Positions 14,887-23,438 of a stretch of DNA of 64,000 nucleotides are shown here, in pieces (the stretch's first letter is position 1; every line of letters starts with the position of its first letter). This stretch comes from Streptomyces griseoruber (GTDB taxonomy: Bacteria > Actinomycetota > Actinomycetes > Streptomycetales > Streptomycetaceae). Below the pieces are notes generated by a model, which was not told the origin of the DNA, searched no databases, and worked only from the letters and a program-made list of their open reading frames with translations. Location: NCBI RefSeq assembly GCF_001514205.1, contig NZ_KQ948775.1:1-64000 (forward strand). The letters run 5' to 3'. Position numbers and translations under genes: made by a program.

Positions 14887-16302
14887 TCAGTCCGCCAGCG
14901 CCGCTCCGAAGTACGGCAGGCTGCCCAGACCCAGCCCTGCCGCGGTCAGGGTCGTGGAGCCCGTGCCGGTCGGGCCCGACGAGGTGCCGGGGAGCAGATG
15001 GAGGAGGCCCACCTCGGGTGAGGAGGCGACGAGCTCGGCGCGGCCGTCGCGGTTGTGGTCGCGCAGCAGCACCGACGCGCCGAACCAGGTGTCGCCCTGG
15101 TCGAAGGGGCCCTCGACGCCTGGGGTCGTGTAGTCGTACTGGCGGGAGCCCGTGCCGGTGAGGCCCGAGGCGCCGCCGCGCAGCACCGTGACGGCGCCGG
15201 AGCTCGCCGGACGGGTGCCGAGGACCTCCGTCGGCGCGCCCACGGCCAGGTCCGGGTAGCCGTCGCCGTTGACGTCGCCGGCCGAGACGTCGTAGCCGAA
15301 GTAGTCGTTGGCCTCGCGGGTGCCGGGGACGCCGGAGGTGTTCTGGCTGAGCGACGTCACGGTGGACGAGAATCCCGTGGAGGTGCCCTTCAGGACGTGC
15401 ACGGCGCCGCCCAGGCCCGAGCGGGAGACGCCGACGGCCAGGTCGCCGTAGCCGTTCCGGTCGAAGTCGGCGATCGTGGCGCCCGAACCGACCAGGTCGG
15501 GGGAGGCGGGCAGGGCGACCTTCTTCGGCGGGCGGACCGGGCCGCTCGCCGAGCCCTTGTAGAACCAGACGCGGGTGCCGCGGGTGTCGGCGTCGTAGCC
15601 GATCACCGCGAAGTCCGCCGTGCCGTCCTTGGTGACCTTGCCGGAGACCACCAGCGAGGCGTCCATGTCCTCGCCGTGGACCGGGTCGAGGTTGGTGACC
15701 GTGCCGCGTGCGCCGGACTTGGTGAACGGGCCGCGCTGGTACCAGATCGCGTCGTCGTCCACCGAGACGACGTCCGGTCTGCCGTCGGCGTTGAAGTCGC
15801 CCACGGCGAGATCGGCGGCGAAGTTGCAGGTACGGCAGCTCGTGCCCGGGCTCGTGTACTGGCTTCCGCCGCTCACGCCGGCCCGCGAGCCCCACAGGAC
15901 GGTGAAGGTGCCGGTCCGGGAGCCGACGCGTTCGCCGAGGGCGGTGACCAGGATGTCGGCGTAGCCGTCGGTGTTCAGGTCGGCGGTGGTGATCTTCGAG
16001 CCGAAGCGGTCGTTCGTCTCCGCCCCGCCCGCGACGTTCGGGCTGTTCTGGGTGATCACGGTCCGCCGGGCCGGGTCCGGGCCGCTCGCGGTGCCCCAGA
16101 CGACCAGGACCGCCCCCGCCTGCTTCCTGCCGGCCACGGTGGCGAGGCTGTCGCCGAGGGCCAGGTCCGGGTAGCCGTCGCCGTTGAAGTCGTCCGCGTA
16201 CCTCGCGGCCGCGGCGTCGGCCGGGGCGGACACGGCCAGTGGGGTGAGACCGGCCGCGAGGAGGGCGGCGGCCAGGAGGCTCGTGCGCTTGCGCGGGGGC
16301 AT
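14887..16302 (-). CDS. Secreted FG-GAP (integrin-like beta-propeller) repeat protein
   Basis: 471 residues. A signal peptide is clear (RKRTSLLAAALLAAGLTPLA, cleavage near APADAAA, about residue 32). The rest is about seven FG-GAP/VCBS blades, each with a calcium-loop-like motif: DDFNGDGYPDLALG, DLNTDGYADILV, DFNADGRPDVVSV, DFDRNGYGDLAVG, DVNGDGYPDLAVG, DHNRDGRAELVAS. Two cysteines (SCRTCNF) may form a disulfide. Expected to be an extracellular Ca-binding propeller; the ligand is unknown. It is followed by a paralogue 46 bp upstream on the same strand, a tandem duplication. Confidence 0.88.
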   Translation of the reverse strand: MPPRKRTSLLAAALLAAGLTPLAVSAPADAAAARYADDFNGDGYPDLALGDSLATVAGRKQAGAVLVVWGTASGPDPARRTVITQNSPNVAGGAETNDRFGSKITTADLNTDGYADILVTALGERVGSRTGTFTVLWGSRAGVSGGSQYTSPGTSCRTCNFAADLAVGDFNADGRPDVVSVDDDAIWYQRGPFTKSGARGTVTNLDPVHGEDMDASLVVSGKVTKDGTADFAVIGYDADTRGTRVWFYKGSASGPVRPPKKVALPASPDLVGSGATIADFDRNGYGDLAVGVSRSGLGGAVHVLKGTSTGFSSTVTSLSQNTSGVPGTREANDYFGYDVSAGDVNGDGYPDLAVGAPTEVLGTRPASSGAVTVLRGGASGLTGTGSRQYDYTTPGVEGPFDQGDTWFGASVLLRDHNRDGRAELVASSPEVGLLHLLPGTSSGPTGTGSTTLTAAGLGLGSLPYFGAALAD

Positions 16303-16348
16303 GGGGTGGGGATCCGTTCGGGAGAGGAACAGAAACGGGGGTGCCGGG

Positions 16349-17716
16349 TCAGTCGATGAGGTTCGAGCCGAACTCGGGCAGCACGGTCGCGCCGGTCGCC
16401 GTCGGGACCGTGCTCGTGCCGGGCAGCAGAACGCCGCCCTCGTTCGAGCCGATCGTCAGGTCCGCCCTGCCGTCCCGGTTCAGGTCGCGCAGCCGGACGG
16501 CGTAGCCGAAGTAGGCCTCGGCGGCGGCGGGACCCTGGACGGTCTGCGGGATCCAGGAGGAACGGGCGCCCGAGAGGCCGCCGGAGCCGCCGCGGAAGAC
16601 GGTGACCCCGCCCTGGCTGTTGCGCCCGCCGCCGCCGTCCTCGCCGGGTACCCCGACCGCGAGGTCCGCGTAGCCGTCGCCGTTGGCGTCGGCCGCCGAC
16701 AGGCTCCGCCCAAAGAGGTCCCCGGCCGCGGCGGTGCCGGGGACACCGGAGGTGTTCTGGGTGTACGTCGTCGAGCCGCTCGGTCCGGCGGAGGTGCCGC
16801 GCCACACCGTCACCGCGCCCTTGTCGCCGTTCAGGCCCGGCAGGCCGAGGGCGATGTCGCCGTAGCCGTTCTTGTCGAAGTCGCCGATGACGGCCTCCGG
16901 GTCGAGGCCCTTGTTCGCGTCGCCGAGGGTCTTGGCGGGGCCCGGGGCAAGACCGGAGGCGGTGCCCTTGAGGAACCAGGCACGTTCCTTGATCCTGCTG
17001 CCGTAGAACTGCACGCCGAGGACCACCAGGTCGGTCCTGCCGTCGCCGTCGACCTTGCCCGCGGCGAGCGCGGCCGAGTTCCAGGCGGGCTTGTCGATCT
17101 TGCTCACCGTGCCGGTGCGGCCGGTCTTCGTGAACGGGCCGCGGTACAGCCAGGCCTCGGAGCCGCCGATCACGGCGAGGTCGGGCGAGCCGTCGCCGGT
17201 GAAGTCGCCGACGGCCAGGTCGGAGCCGAAGTACATGCGGGCGCCGCTCTTCGGCGCGAGGTCGGTGCCGCCGGACAGGCCGGTGCGCGAGCCCCAGACG
17301 ACGGTGACCGTGCCGCGGTACGCGCTGCTGCCCACCTTCTCGGAGTTGTTGCCCACGACGAGGTCGGCGTAGCCGTCCTTGTTGAGGTCGCCGCTCGCCA
17401 GGGAGGAGCCGAACTGGTCGTCGTCCTCGCCCGTTCCCGGCACCCCGGCGCTGTCCTGGTGGACCAGCCGGGTGCGGGAGGTGTCCAGGCCCTGCGCGGT
17501 GCCGTAGACGACCCTGACGGCGCCGCCCCAGAAGTCCTCGCCCTCCCCGCGGGAGCCCGAGATCATGTTGGAGTACGCCAGATCCCGGTACCCGTCGCCG
17601 TTGAAGTCGTCGTAGTGCTTGGCGAGGGCTGCCGAGGCGGGCGCGCTCAGCACCAGCGGGCTGAGGCCGGCCGCCAGCAGGGCGGCGGTGAGGGCGGCCG
17701 GGGTGGTTCTGCGCAA
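16349..17716 (-). CDS. Secreted FG-GAP repeat protein, paralogue of the downstream gene
   Basis: 455 residues with a signal peptide (PAALTAALLAAGLSPLVLSA, cleavage after APASA, about residue 30). Repeats start DDFNGDGYRDLAYS and DLNKDGYADLVVG and end DLNRDGRADLTIG. Same blade order and length as the protein at 14887, so the pair arose by duplication but has diverged widely outside the Ca loops. GGAGAA precedes the ATG. The two genes probably form one unit, with this one first. Confidence 0.88.
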   Translation of the reverse strand: MRRTTPAALTAALLAAGLSPLVLSAPASAALAKHYDDFNGDGYRDLAYSNMISGSRGEGEDFWGGAVRVVYGTAQGLDTSRTRLVHQDSAGVPGTGEDDDQFGSSLASGDLNKDGYADLVVGNNSEKVGSSAYRGTVTVVWGSRTGLSGGTDLAPKSGARMYFGSDLAVGDFTGDGSPDLAVIGGSEAWLYRGPFTKTGRTGTVSKIDKPAWNSAALAAGKVDGDGRTDLVVLGVQFYGSRIKERAWFLKGTASGLAPGPAKTLGDANKGLDPEAVIGDFDKNGYGDIALGLPGLNGDKGAVTVWRGTSAGPSGSTTYTQNTSGVPGTAAAGDLFGRSLSAADANGDGYADLAVGVPGEDGGGGRNSQGGVTVFRGGSGGLSGARSSWIPQTVQGPAAAEAYFGYAVRLRDLNRDGRADLTIGSNEGGVLLPGTSTVPTATGATVLPEFGSNLID

Positions 17717-17816
17717 CGGGTTCTCCTGCGGGCGGCGGCGGTCGACGAACGGAAGACCCGCTCCAACAGGTAAGGGTTGTACGGGAGTTCGGTAAATCTT
17801 CGCGCAGGGGAACGGC

Positions 17817-17851
17817 GGTGCCCCCAGGTCCGGGAAGGACCTGGGGGCACC
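17817..17851 (-). terminator. Terminator hairpin of the etfD gene
   Basis: GGTGCCCCCAGGTCC and GGACCTGGGGGCACC form a perfect 15-bp stem with a 5-nt loop, 21 bp past the stop at 17873. No U-tract, as is common in Streptomyces. Confidence 0.75.
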
Positions 17852-17872
17852 GGGCGGGCGTGGCCGCCGTGG

Positions 17873-20167
17873 CTACTTCACCGGCTCCGGCTCCGGCTCG
17901 CTCTCCGTCTCCGTCCCGCCCGCCGGGGGCTCGTCGTCGGTGACGGGGGTCTTGACCGACTCCAGGAGGAGCTGGGCGACGTCCACGACCGTGATCGACT
18001 CCTTGGCCTTGCCGTCGTTCTTCTTGCCGTTGACCGAGTCGGTCAGCATGACGAGGCAGAACGGGCAGGCGGTCGAGACGATGTCGGGGTTGAGGGAGAG
18101 GGCCTCGTCGACGCGCTCGTTGTTGATGCGCTTGCCGATCCGCTCCTCCATCCACATGCGGGCGCCGCCGGCGCCGCAGCAGAAGCCGCGTTCCTTGTGG
18201 CGGTGCATCTCCTGCTGGCGCAGGCCGGGGACGGCGGTCATGATCTCGCGCGGGGGCGTGTAGATCTTGTTGTGGCGGCCCAGGTAGCAGGGGTCGTGGT
18301 AGGTGATGAGGCCCTCGACCGGGGTCACCGGGATCAGCTTGCCCTCGTCGACGAGGTGCTGGAGGAGCTGGGTGTGGTGGACGACCTCGTAGTCGCCGCC
18401 GAGCTGCGGGTACTCGTTGCCGATGGTGTTGAGGCAGTGCGGGCAGGTGGCGACGATCTTCTTGGCCGACCGGGGCTTGGCCGACTCGGGGACGACCTTG
18501 CCGTCGTCGTCCGTCTCCTCGCCGAACGCCATGTTCAGCGCCATGACGTTCTCCATGCCGAGCTCCTGGAAGAGGGGCTCGTTGCCGAGGCGGCGCGCGG
18601 AGTCACCGGTGCACTTCTCGTCGCCGCCCATGATCGCGAACTTGACGCCCGCGATGTGCAGCAGCTCGGCGAAGGCCTTGGTGGTCTTCTTGGCGCGGTC
18701 CTCCAGGGCGCCGGCGCAGCCGACCCAGTAGAGGTACTCGACCTCGGAGAGGTCCTCGATGTCCTGGCCGACGACCGGGATCTCGAAGTCGACCTCCTTC
18801 GTCCACTCCAGGCGCTGCTTCTTGGCCAGGCCCCAGGGGTTGCCCTTCTTCTCCAGGTTCTTGAGCATCGTGCCCGCCTCGGAGGGGAAGCTGGACTCGA
18901 TCATGACCTGGTAGCGGCGCATGTCGACGATGTGGTCGACGTGCTCGATGTCGACGGGGCACTGCTCGACGCAGGCGCCGCAGGTGGTGCAGGACCACAG
19001 GACGTCGGGGTCGATGACGCCGTTGTCCTCGGCGGTGCCGATCAGCGGGCGCTCGGCCTCGGCGAGGGCCGCCGCCGGGACGTCCTTGAGAGCCTCCTCG
19101 GACGCTTTCTCCTCGCCCTCCATGGTCTTGCCGCCGCCCGCGAGCAGGTAGGGCGCCTTGGCGTGGGCGTGGTCCCGCAGGGACATGATCAGCAGCTTGG
19201 GGGAGAGCGGCTTGCCGGTGTTCCAGGCGGGGCACTGCGACTGGCAGCGGCCGCACTCGGTGCAGGTGGAGAAGTCGAGCAGGCCCTTCCAGGAGAACTG
19301 CTCGACCTGGGAGACGCCGAAGACGTCGTCGTCACCGGGGTCGGTGAAGTCGATCGGCTTGCCGCCGGACGTCATCGGCTGGAGACCGCCCAGGGCCGTC
19401 CCGCCGGTCGCCTCGCGCTTGAACCAGATGTTCGGGAACGCCAGGAAGCGGTGCCAGGCCACGCCCATGTTGGTGTTGAGCGAGACCACGATCATCCAGA
19501 TGAACGAGGTGCTGATCTTCACCATCGCGGTGAAGTAGATCAGGTTCTGCAGGGCGCCGACGCCGAGGCCCTTGAAGGCCAGGACCAGGGGGTACGAGGC
19601 GAAGTACGCGGCCTCGTAGTGCTCCACGTGGTGGATCGCGCCCTCGAGGCCCCGCAGGGTGTAGATGGCGAGGCCGATGGTGAGGATGACGTACTCGACG
19701 AAGTACGCCTGGCCGGCCTTGGAGCCCGCGAAGCGGGACTTGCGGCCCGGGCGCGAGGGCAGGTTCAGCAGCCGGATCGCGATCAGGACGGCGATGCCGA
19801 GGATCGTCATCACGCCGATGAACTCGATGTAGAGCTCGAACGGCAGGAAGCCGCCGATGACCGGCAGTGTCCAGTCGGCCTGGAAGAGCTGGCCGAAGGC
19901 CTGCGCCAGGGTCGGCGGCAGCGTCAGGAAGCCGATCGCCACGAACCAGTGGGCGAAGCCCACGATGCCCCAGCGGTTCATCCGCGTGTGGCCGAGGAAC
20001 TCCTTCACGAGCGTCACGCTGCGCGCGTAGGGGTTGTCGGTCCGGGTGCCGGCCGGAACCGGCTGGCCCAGTTTGAAATACCGGACGAACTGACCGATGG
20101 CGCGTGCCAGCAGCGCGACGCCGACCACGGTCAGGACCAGCGACACGATGATCGCGGCGAGTTGCAT
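17873..20167 (-). CDS. etfD: Membrane-bound Fe-S oxidoreductase, EtfD/heterodisulfide-reductase type
   Basis: 764 residues. The N-terminal 250 hold about five or six membrane helices with haem-b-type histidines possible. Next come two 4Fe-4S ferredoxin motifs (CTECGRCQSQCP, about residue 300; CTTCGACVEQCP, about 390) and two CCG domains (CATCPHCLNTIGNEY region and CCGAGGARMWMEE). This is the architecture of M. tuberculosis Rv0338c/EtfD, thought to pass electrons from acyl-CoA dehydrogenases via ETF to menaquinone. The tail is acidic and repetitive. GAGGAG lies 8 bp before the ATG. A TTAC...GTAA repeat upstream may tie it to fatty-acid regulation. Confidence 0.85.
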   Translation of the reverse strand: MQLAAIIVSLVLTVVGVALLARAIGQFVRYFKLGQPVPAGTRTDNPYARSVTLVKEFLGHTRMNRWGIVGFAHWFVAIGFLTLPPTLAQAFGQLFQADWTLPVIGGFLPFELYIEFIGVMTILGIAVLIAIRLLNLPSRPGRKSRFAGSKAGQAYFVEYVILTIGLAIYTLRGLEGAIHHVEHYEAAYFASYPLVLAFKGLGVGALQNLIYFTAMVKISTSFIWMIVVSLNTNMGVAWHRFLAFPNIWFKREATGGTALGGLQPMTSGGKPIDFTDPGDDDVFGVSQVEQFSWKGLLDFSTCTECGRCQSQCPAWNTGKPLSPKLLIMSLRDHAHAKAPYLLAGGGKTMEGEEKASEEALKDVPAAALAEAERPLIGTAEDNGVIDPDVLWSCTTCGACVEQCPVDIEHVDHIVDMRRYQVMIESSFPSEAGTMLKNLEKKGNPWGLAKKQRLEWTKEVDFEIPVVGQDIEDLSEVEYLYWVGCAGALEDRAKKTTKAFAELLHIAGVKFAIMGGDEKCTGDSARRLGNEPLFQELGMENVMALNMAFGEETDDDGKVVPESAKPRSAKKIVATCPHCLNTIGNEYPQLGGDYEVVHHTQLLQHLVDEGKLIPVTPVEGLITYHDPCYLGRHNKIYTPPREIMTAVPGLRQQEMHRHKERGFCCGAGGARMWMEERIGKRINNERVDEALSLNPDIVSTACPFCLVMLTDSVNGKKNDGKAKESITVVDVAQLLLESVKTPVTDDEPPAGGTETESEPEPEPVK

Positions 20168-20200
20168 GAGGGGGCTCCTCGGGCCTGCGAGGGGTCGAAA

Positions 20201-20214
20201 TTACTAAGCGGTAA
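20201..20214. promoter_or_regulatory. Candidate operator upstream of etfD
   Basis: TTACTAAGCGGTAA carries TTAC/GTAA arms 33 bp upstream of the etfD start; read on the minus strand it contains TTACCG. It is reminiscent of TetR-type acyl-CoA regulator sites. Single copy. Confidence 0.4.
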
Positions 20215-20319
20215 CTTATGCGGTCCGTCTGAGACTACCCCTATCCTCCGCCGCACTGTAGCTGGCAGTGAGGTGATCTGGATCGCTGAGGGTCACCTCA
20301 GAGTCTGACCGTGTTATTC

Positions 20320-20334
20320 GTACCAAATTGGTAC
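20320..20334. promoter_or_regulatory. 15-bp palindrome GTACCAAATTGGTAC
   Basis: A perfect odd palindrome (7-bp arms) in AT-rich DNA, 21 bp before the GTG of the WecA-like gene. The low GC around it marks the promoter. A repressor site is the simplest reading. Confidence 0.5.
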
Positions 20335-20355
20335 ATTTGTTACTAACTTATACGC

Positions 20356-21507
20356 GTGCTCTACGGGATCGCCGCCGCCACCACCGCCCTTCTGCTCTCC
20401 GCCGTCCTCGCCGGACTGCTGCGCGTGCCCGCCCTGCGTCTCGGGCTGGTCGAGCGGCGGCAGCGGCAGCGGCGGGTACCGCTGTCCGGGGGCCTCGCCG
20501 TCGTCCTCACCACCTGCCTCGTCGCGATCGCCGGGGACCGCTGGGGGTACGCCCCGCTCGGCGACGGCGTCGGGGCGCTGCTGCCCGCCGCGGGCGCCCT
20601 GGCCGGGCTGGGGCTGATCGCGGACGTGTGGCGGCTCAAGGCCCGCTTCCTCGTGCTCGGTACGGCGGTGGCGGCCGCCTTCGTCGTGCCCTACGGCGAC
20701 ACCGGCCCCTGGGCGGGGGCGCTCGCCGTCGCCTGGATCACCTTCGTGGCGCTCGCCTTCCGGTCCCTCGACCACGCGGACGGGGTGGCCGGCACGGTCG
20801 GGGTCGTCACCGCGTTCGGCGCGGCCGCGTGCGCCGCGCTGGAGGTGCTGGACGGGGTGGCCGTCCTGCTGAGCGTCCTCGCCGCCGCGCTCACCGGCTT
20901 CCTGATGCACAACTGGCCCCCCGCGCGTGTGGCGCTCGGTGCCTGCGGCTCGCTGTTCGCCGGGTTCCTGCTCGCCGCCGCCGCGGTCACCGTGCGCGCG
21001 GGCGGCGGCGCGGGCGAGGGGGCGGGCGTGCTGTTCGCCCTCACGGCGGTCGCCGCCGCGGACGCCGTCCTCGTCGCCGTGGCGCGGCGGCTGGCCGGGC
21101 GGCCCCTGCTGCGCGGCGGCCCCGACCATCTCGCGCACCGGCTGCGCCGGCTCGGGCTCACCCCGCAGGGGGCGGTCGTGCTGCTCGGGGCGGCGGCCTT
21201 CGCGGGGGTGGCCGTCGGGACGCTCGTGCACACCGGCTGGGCGGGGCCGCGGGCGGTGTGGTGGGTGGCGGGCGGCGCCCTGGCCGTCGTCCTCGGACTG
21301 CTGCGGGTCCCGGTGTACGGGCCGCCCCGCGCGCGGGGGAGCGCGTACGACGCCTCACGCGCGCGGGCCGCACGGCGTGACCCCCGGATGTACGGCCCCC
21401 GGCGTCAATCCGAGTCCCTGGGAGTACGCCCTGGATCGGGTGATCGCCGGGTCGGCCGGGATGAATCCGCGCAGGTCAACGGCTTCTTGCGTGTAAGGAA
21501 CGGATAA
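20356..21507 (+). CDS. WecA/MraY-like membrane glycosyl-phosphate transferase family protein
   Basis: 383 residues, about nine or ten membrane helices in the first 320. Family motifs are present but altered: RRVPLSGGLAVV matches the first cytosolic loop; GLIADVWRLKARFLVLG sits where active enzymes have a DD pair followed by a Lys; FRSLDHADGVAGTVG matches NxxNxxDGxDGLA; GPDHLAHRLRRLGLTPQ matches the DHLHHRL loop. The first Asp pair reads AD and both Asn are changed, so transferase activity is doubtful. The tail (330-383) is basic and disordered. It may be leaderless; no ribosome site is seen. Confidence 0.7.
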   Translation: MLYGIAAATTALLLSAVLAGLLRVPALRLGLVERRQRQRRVPLSGGLAVVLTTCLVAIAGDRWGYAPLGDGVGALLPAAGALAGLGLIADVWRLKARFLVLGTAVAAAFVVPYGDTGPWAGALAVAWITFVALAFRSLDHADGVAGTVGVVTAFGAAACAALEVLDGVAVLLSVLAAALTGFLMHNWPPARVALGACGSLFAGFLLAAAAVTVRAGGGAGEGAGVLFALTAVAAADAVLVAVARRLAGRPLLRGGPDHLAHRLRRLGLTPQGAVVLLGAAAFAGVAVGTLVHTGWAGPRAVWWVAGGALAVVLGLLRVPVYGPPRARGSAYDASRARAARRDPRMYGPRRQSESLGVRPGSGDRRVGRDESAQVNGFLRVRNG

Positions 21508-21509
21508 GA

Positions 21510-21530
21510 GTTGAGCGGGTGTGACTCAGG
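21510..21530. promoter_or_regulatory. HspR operator (HAIR), distal, imperfect
   Basis: GTTGAGC-N7-ACTCAGG matches 11 of 14 positions of the HAIR consensus CTTGAGT-N7-ACTCAAG. It lies upstream of the -35 element of dnaK. Confidence 0.75.
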
Positions 21531-21534
21531 TCTG

Positions 21535-21563
21535 TTGACCCAGCGGTGAGGGTCGTGCACACT
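21535..21563 (+). promoter_or_regulatory. dnaK promoter
   Basis: TTGACC (-35, 21535-21540), 17 bp, then CACACT (-10, 21558-21563). The -10 element overlaps the proximal HspR operator, so binding should block polymerase. Confidence 0.55.
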
Positions 21564-21582
21564 TGAGTCCGTTCCACTCAAG
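21562..21582. promoter_or_regulatory. HspR operator (HAIR), proximal, perfect
   Basis: CTTGAGT-N7-ACTCAAG is an exact match to the known HspR-associated inverted repeat, 20 bp before the dnaK start. HspR, with DnaK as co-repressor, binds it in Streptomyces. Confidence 0.93.
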
Positions 21583-21602
21583 TCAGCTGGAGGAAGATCA
21601 CC

Positions 21603-23438
21603 ATGGCACGTGCGGTCGGCATCGACCTGGGCACGACTAACTCCGTCGTCAGCGTTCTTGAAGGCGGCGAGCCCACCGTCATCACCAACGCAGAGGGCGC
21701 CAGGACCACGCCGTCCGTCGTCGCCTTCGCCAAGAACGGCGAGGTCCTCGTCGGCGAGGTCGCCAAGCGTCAGGCGGTCACCAACGTGGACCGCACCATC
21801 CGCTCGGTCAAGCGCCACATGGGCACCGACTGGAAGATCGAGCTGGACGGCAAGCCGTTCAACCCGCAGCAGATCTCCGCGTTCATCCTGCAGAAGCTGA
21901 AGCGCGACGCCGAGGCCTACCTGGGCGAGAAGGTGACCGACGCGGTCATCACCGTCCCGGCGTACTTCAACGACTCCGAGCGCCAGGCGACGAAGGAGGC
22001 CGGCGAGATCGCCGGTCTGAACGTCCTTCGCATCGTCAACGAGCCCACCGCGGCCGCGCTCGCCTACGGCCTCGACAAGGACGAGCAGATCATCCTCGTC
22101 TTCGACCTCGGCGGCGGCACCTTCGACGTGTCCCTCCTGGAGATCGGCGACGGCGTCGTCGAGGTGAAGGCCACCAACGGTGACAACCACCTCGGTGGTG
22201 ACGACTGGGACCAGCGGGTCGTCGACTACCTGGTCAAGCAGTTCGCCGCCGGCCACGGTGTGGACCTCGGCAAGGACAAGATGGCGCTCCAGCGTCTGCG
22301 CGAGGCCGCCGAGAAGGCGAAGATCGAGCTGTCCTCCTCCACCGAGACCTCGATCAACCTGCCGTACATCACGGCGTCCGCCGAGGGCCCGCTGCACCTG
22401 GACGAGAAGCTCACCCGCGCCCAGTTCCAGCAGCTCACCGCGGACCTGCTCGAGCGCTGCAAGACCCCGTTCCACAACGTCATCAAGGACGCCGGCATCT
22501 CGCTCGCCGAGATCGACCACGTCGTCCTCGTCGGCGGCTCGACCCGTATGCCCGCCGTCGCCGAGCTCGTCAAGGAGCTGACCGGCGGCAAGGACGCCAA
22601 CAAGGGCGTGAACCCGGACGAGGTCGTCGCCATCGGCGCGTCCCTCCAGGCCGGTGTCCTCAAGGGCGAGGTCAAGGACGTCCTGCTGCTCGACGTCACC
22701 CCGCTGTCCCTCGGCATCGAGACCAAGGGCGGCATCATGACCAAGCTCATCGAGCGCAACACCACGATCCCGACCAAGCGGTCCGAGATCTTCACCACGG
22801 CCGAGGACAACCAGCCGTCCGTGCAGATCCAGGTCTACCAGGGCGAGCGCGAGATCGCGGCGTACAACAAGAAGCTCGGCATGTTCGAGCTGACCGGTCT
22901 GCCCCCGGCGCCGCGCGGCGTCCCGCAGATCGAGGTCTCCTTCGACATCGACGCCAACGGCATCATGCACGTGACCGCCAAGGACCTGGGCACGGGCAAG
23001 GAGCAGAAGATGACCGTCACCGGCGGCTCCTCGCTGCCGAAGGACGAGGTCGACCGCATGCGCCAGGAGGCCGAGCAGTACGCGGACGAGGACCACCGCC
23101 GCCGCGAGGCCGCCGAGGCCCGCAACCAGGGCGAGCAGCTCGTCTACCAGACCGAGAAGTTCCTCAAGGACAACGAGGACAAGGTCCCCGGCGAGATCAA
23201 GACCGAGGTCGAGGGCGCCGTCGCCGAGCTGAAGGAGAAGCTCAAGGGCGAGGACACCGCCGAGATCCGCACCGCCACCGAGAAGGTCGCGGCCGTCTCG
23301 CAGAAGCTCGGCCAGGCCATGTACGCCGACGCCCAGGGCGCGCAGGCCACCGCCGGCGGCGCCGGTGAGTCCAAGGCCGACGACGACGTCGTGGACGCCG
23401 AGATCGTGGACGACGAGCGCAAGGACGGTGCCGCGTGA
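21603..23438 (+). CDS. dnaK: Chaperone DnaK (Hsp70)
   Basis: 611 residues. The ATPase domain (1-about 360) has AVGIDLGTTNSVVSVLEGG, VFDLGGGTFDVSLLEIG and the adenosine motif VVLVGGSTRMPAVAELVKEL. It is followed by the DVTPLSLGIET linker, the substrate-binding beta domain and the helical lid, ending in an acidic DDDVVDAEIVDDERK tail. GGAGG precedes the ATG. It is the first gene of dnaK-grpE-dnaJ-hspR and its stop overlaps grpE by 4 bp. In Streptomyces DnaK also acts as co-repressor with HspR, closing the feedback loop. Confidence 0.98.
   Translation: MARAVGIDLGTTNSVVSVLEGGEPTVITNAEGARTTPSVVAFAKNGEVLVGEVAKRQAVTNVDRTIRSVKRHMGTDWKIELDGKPFNPQQISAFILQKLKRDAEAYLGEKVTDAVITVPAYFNDSERQATKEAGEIAGLNVLRIVNEPTAAALAYGLDKDEQIILVFDLGGGTFDVSLLEIGDGVVEVKATNGDNHLGGDDWDQRVVDYLVKQFAAGHGVDLGKDKMALQRLREAAEKAKIELSSSTETSINLPYITASAEGPLHLDEKLTRAQFQQLTADLLERCKTPFHNVIKDAGISLAEIDHVVLVGGSTRMPAVAELVKELTGGKDANKGVNPDEVVAIGASLQAGVLKGEVKDVLLLDVTPLSLGIETKGGIMTKLIERNTTIPTKRSEIFTTAEDNQPSVQIQVYQGEREIAAYNKKLGMFELTGLPPAPRGVPQIEVSFDIDANGIMHVTAKDLGTGKEQKMTVTGGSSLPKDEVDRMRQEAEQYADEDHRRREAAEARNQGEQLVYQTEKFLKDNEDKVPGEIKTEVEGAVAELKEKLKGEDTAEIRTATEKVAAVSQKLGQAMYADAQGAQATAGGAGESKADDDVVDAEIVDDERKDGAA

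Noticed and set aside
17777..20308. 843-codon + strand ORF opposite etfD
   Set aside because: Antisense shadow of a gene with clear Fe-S motifs on the minus strand; no recognisable domain.
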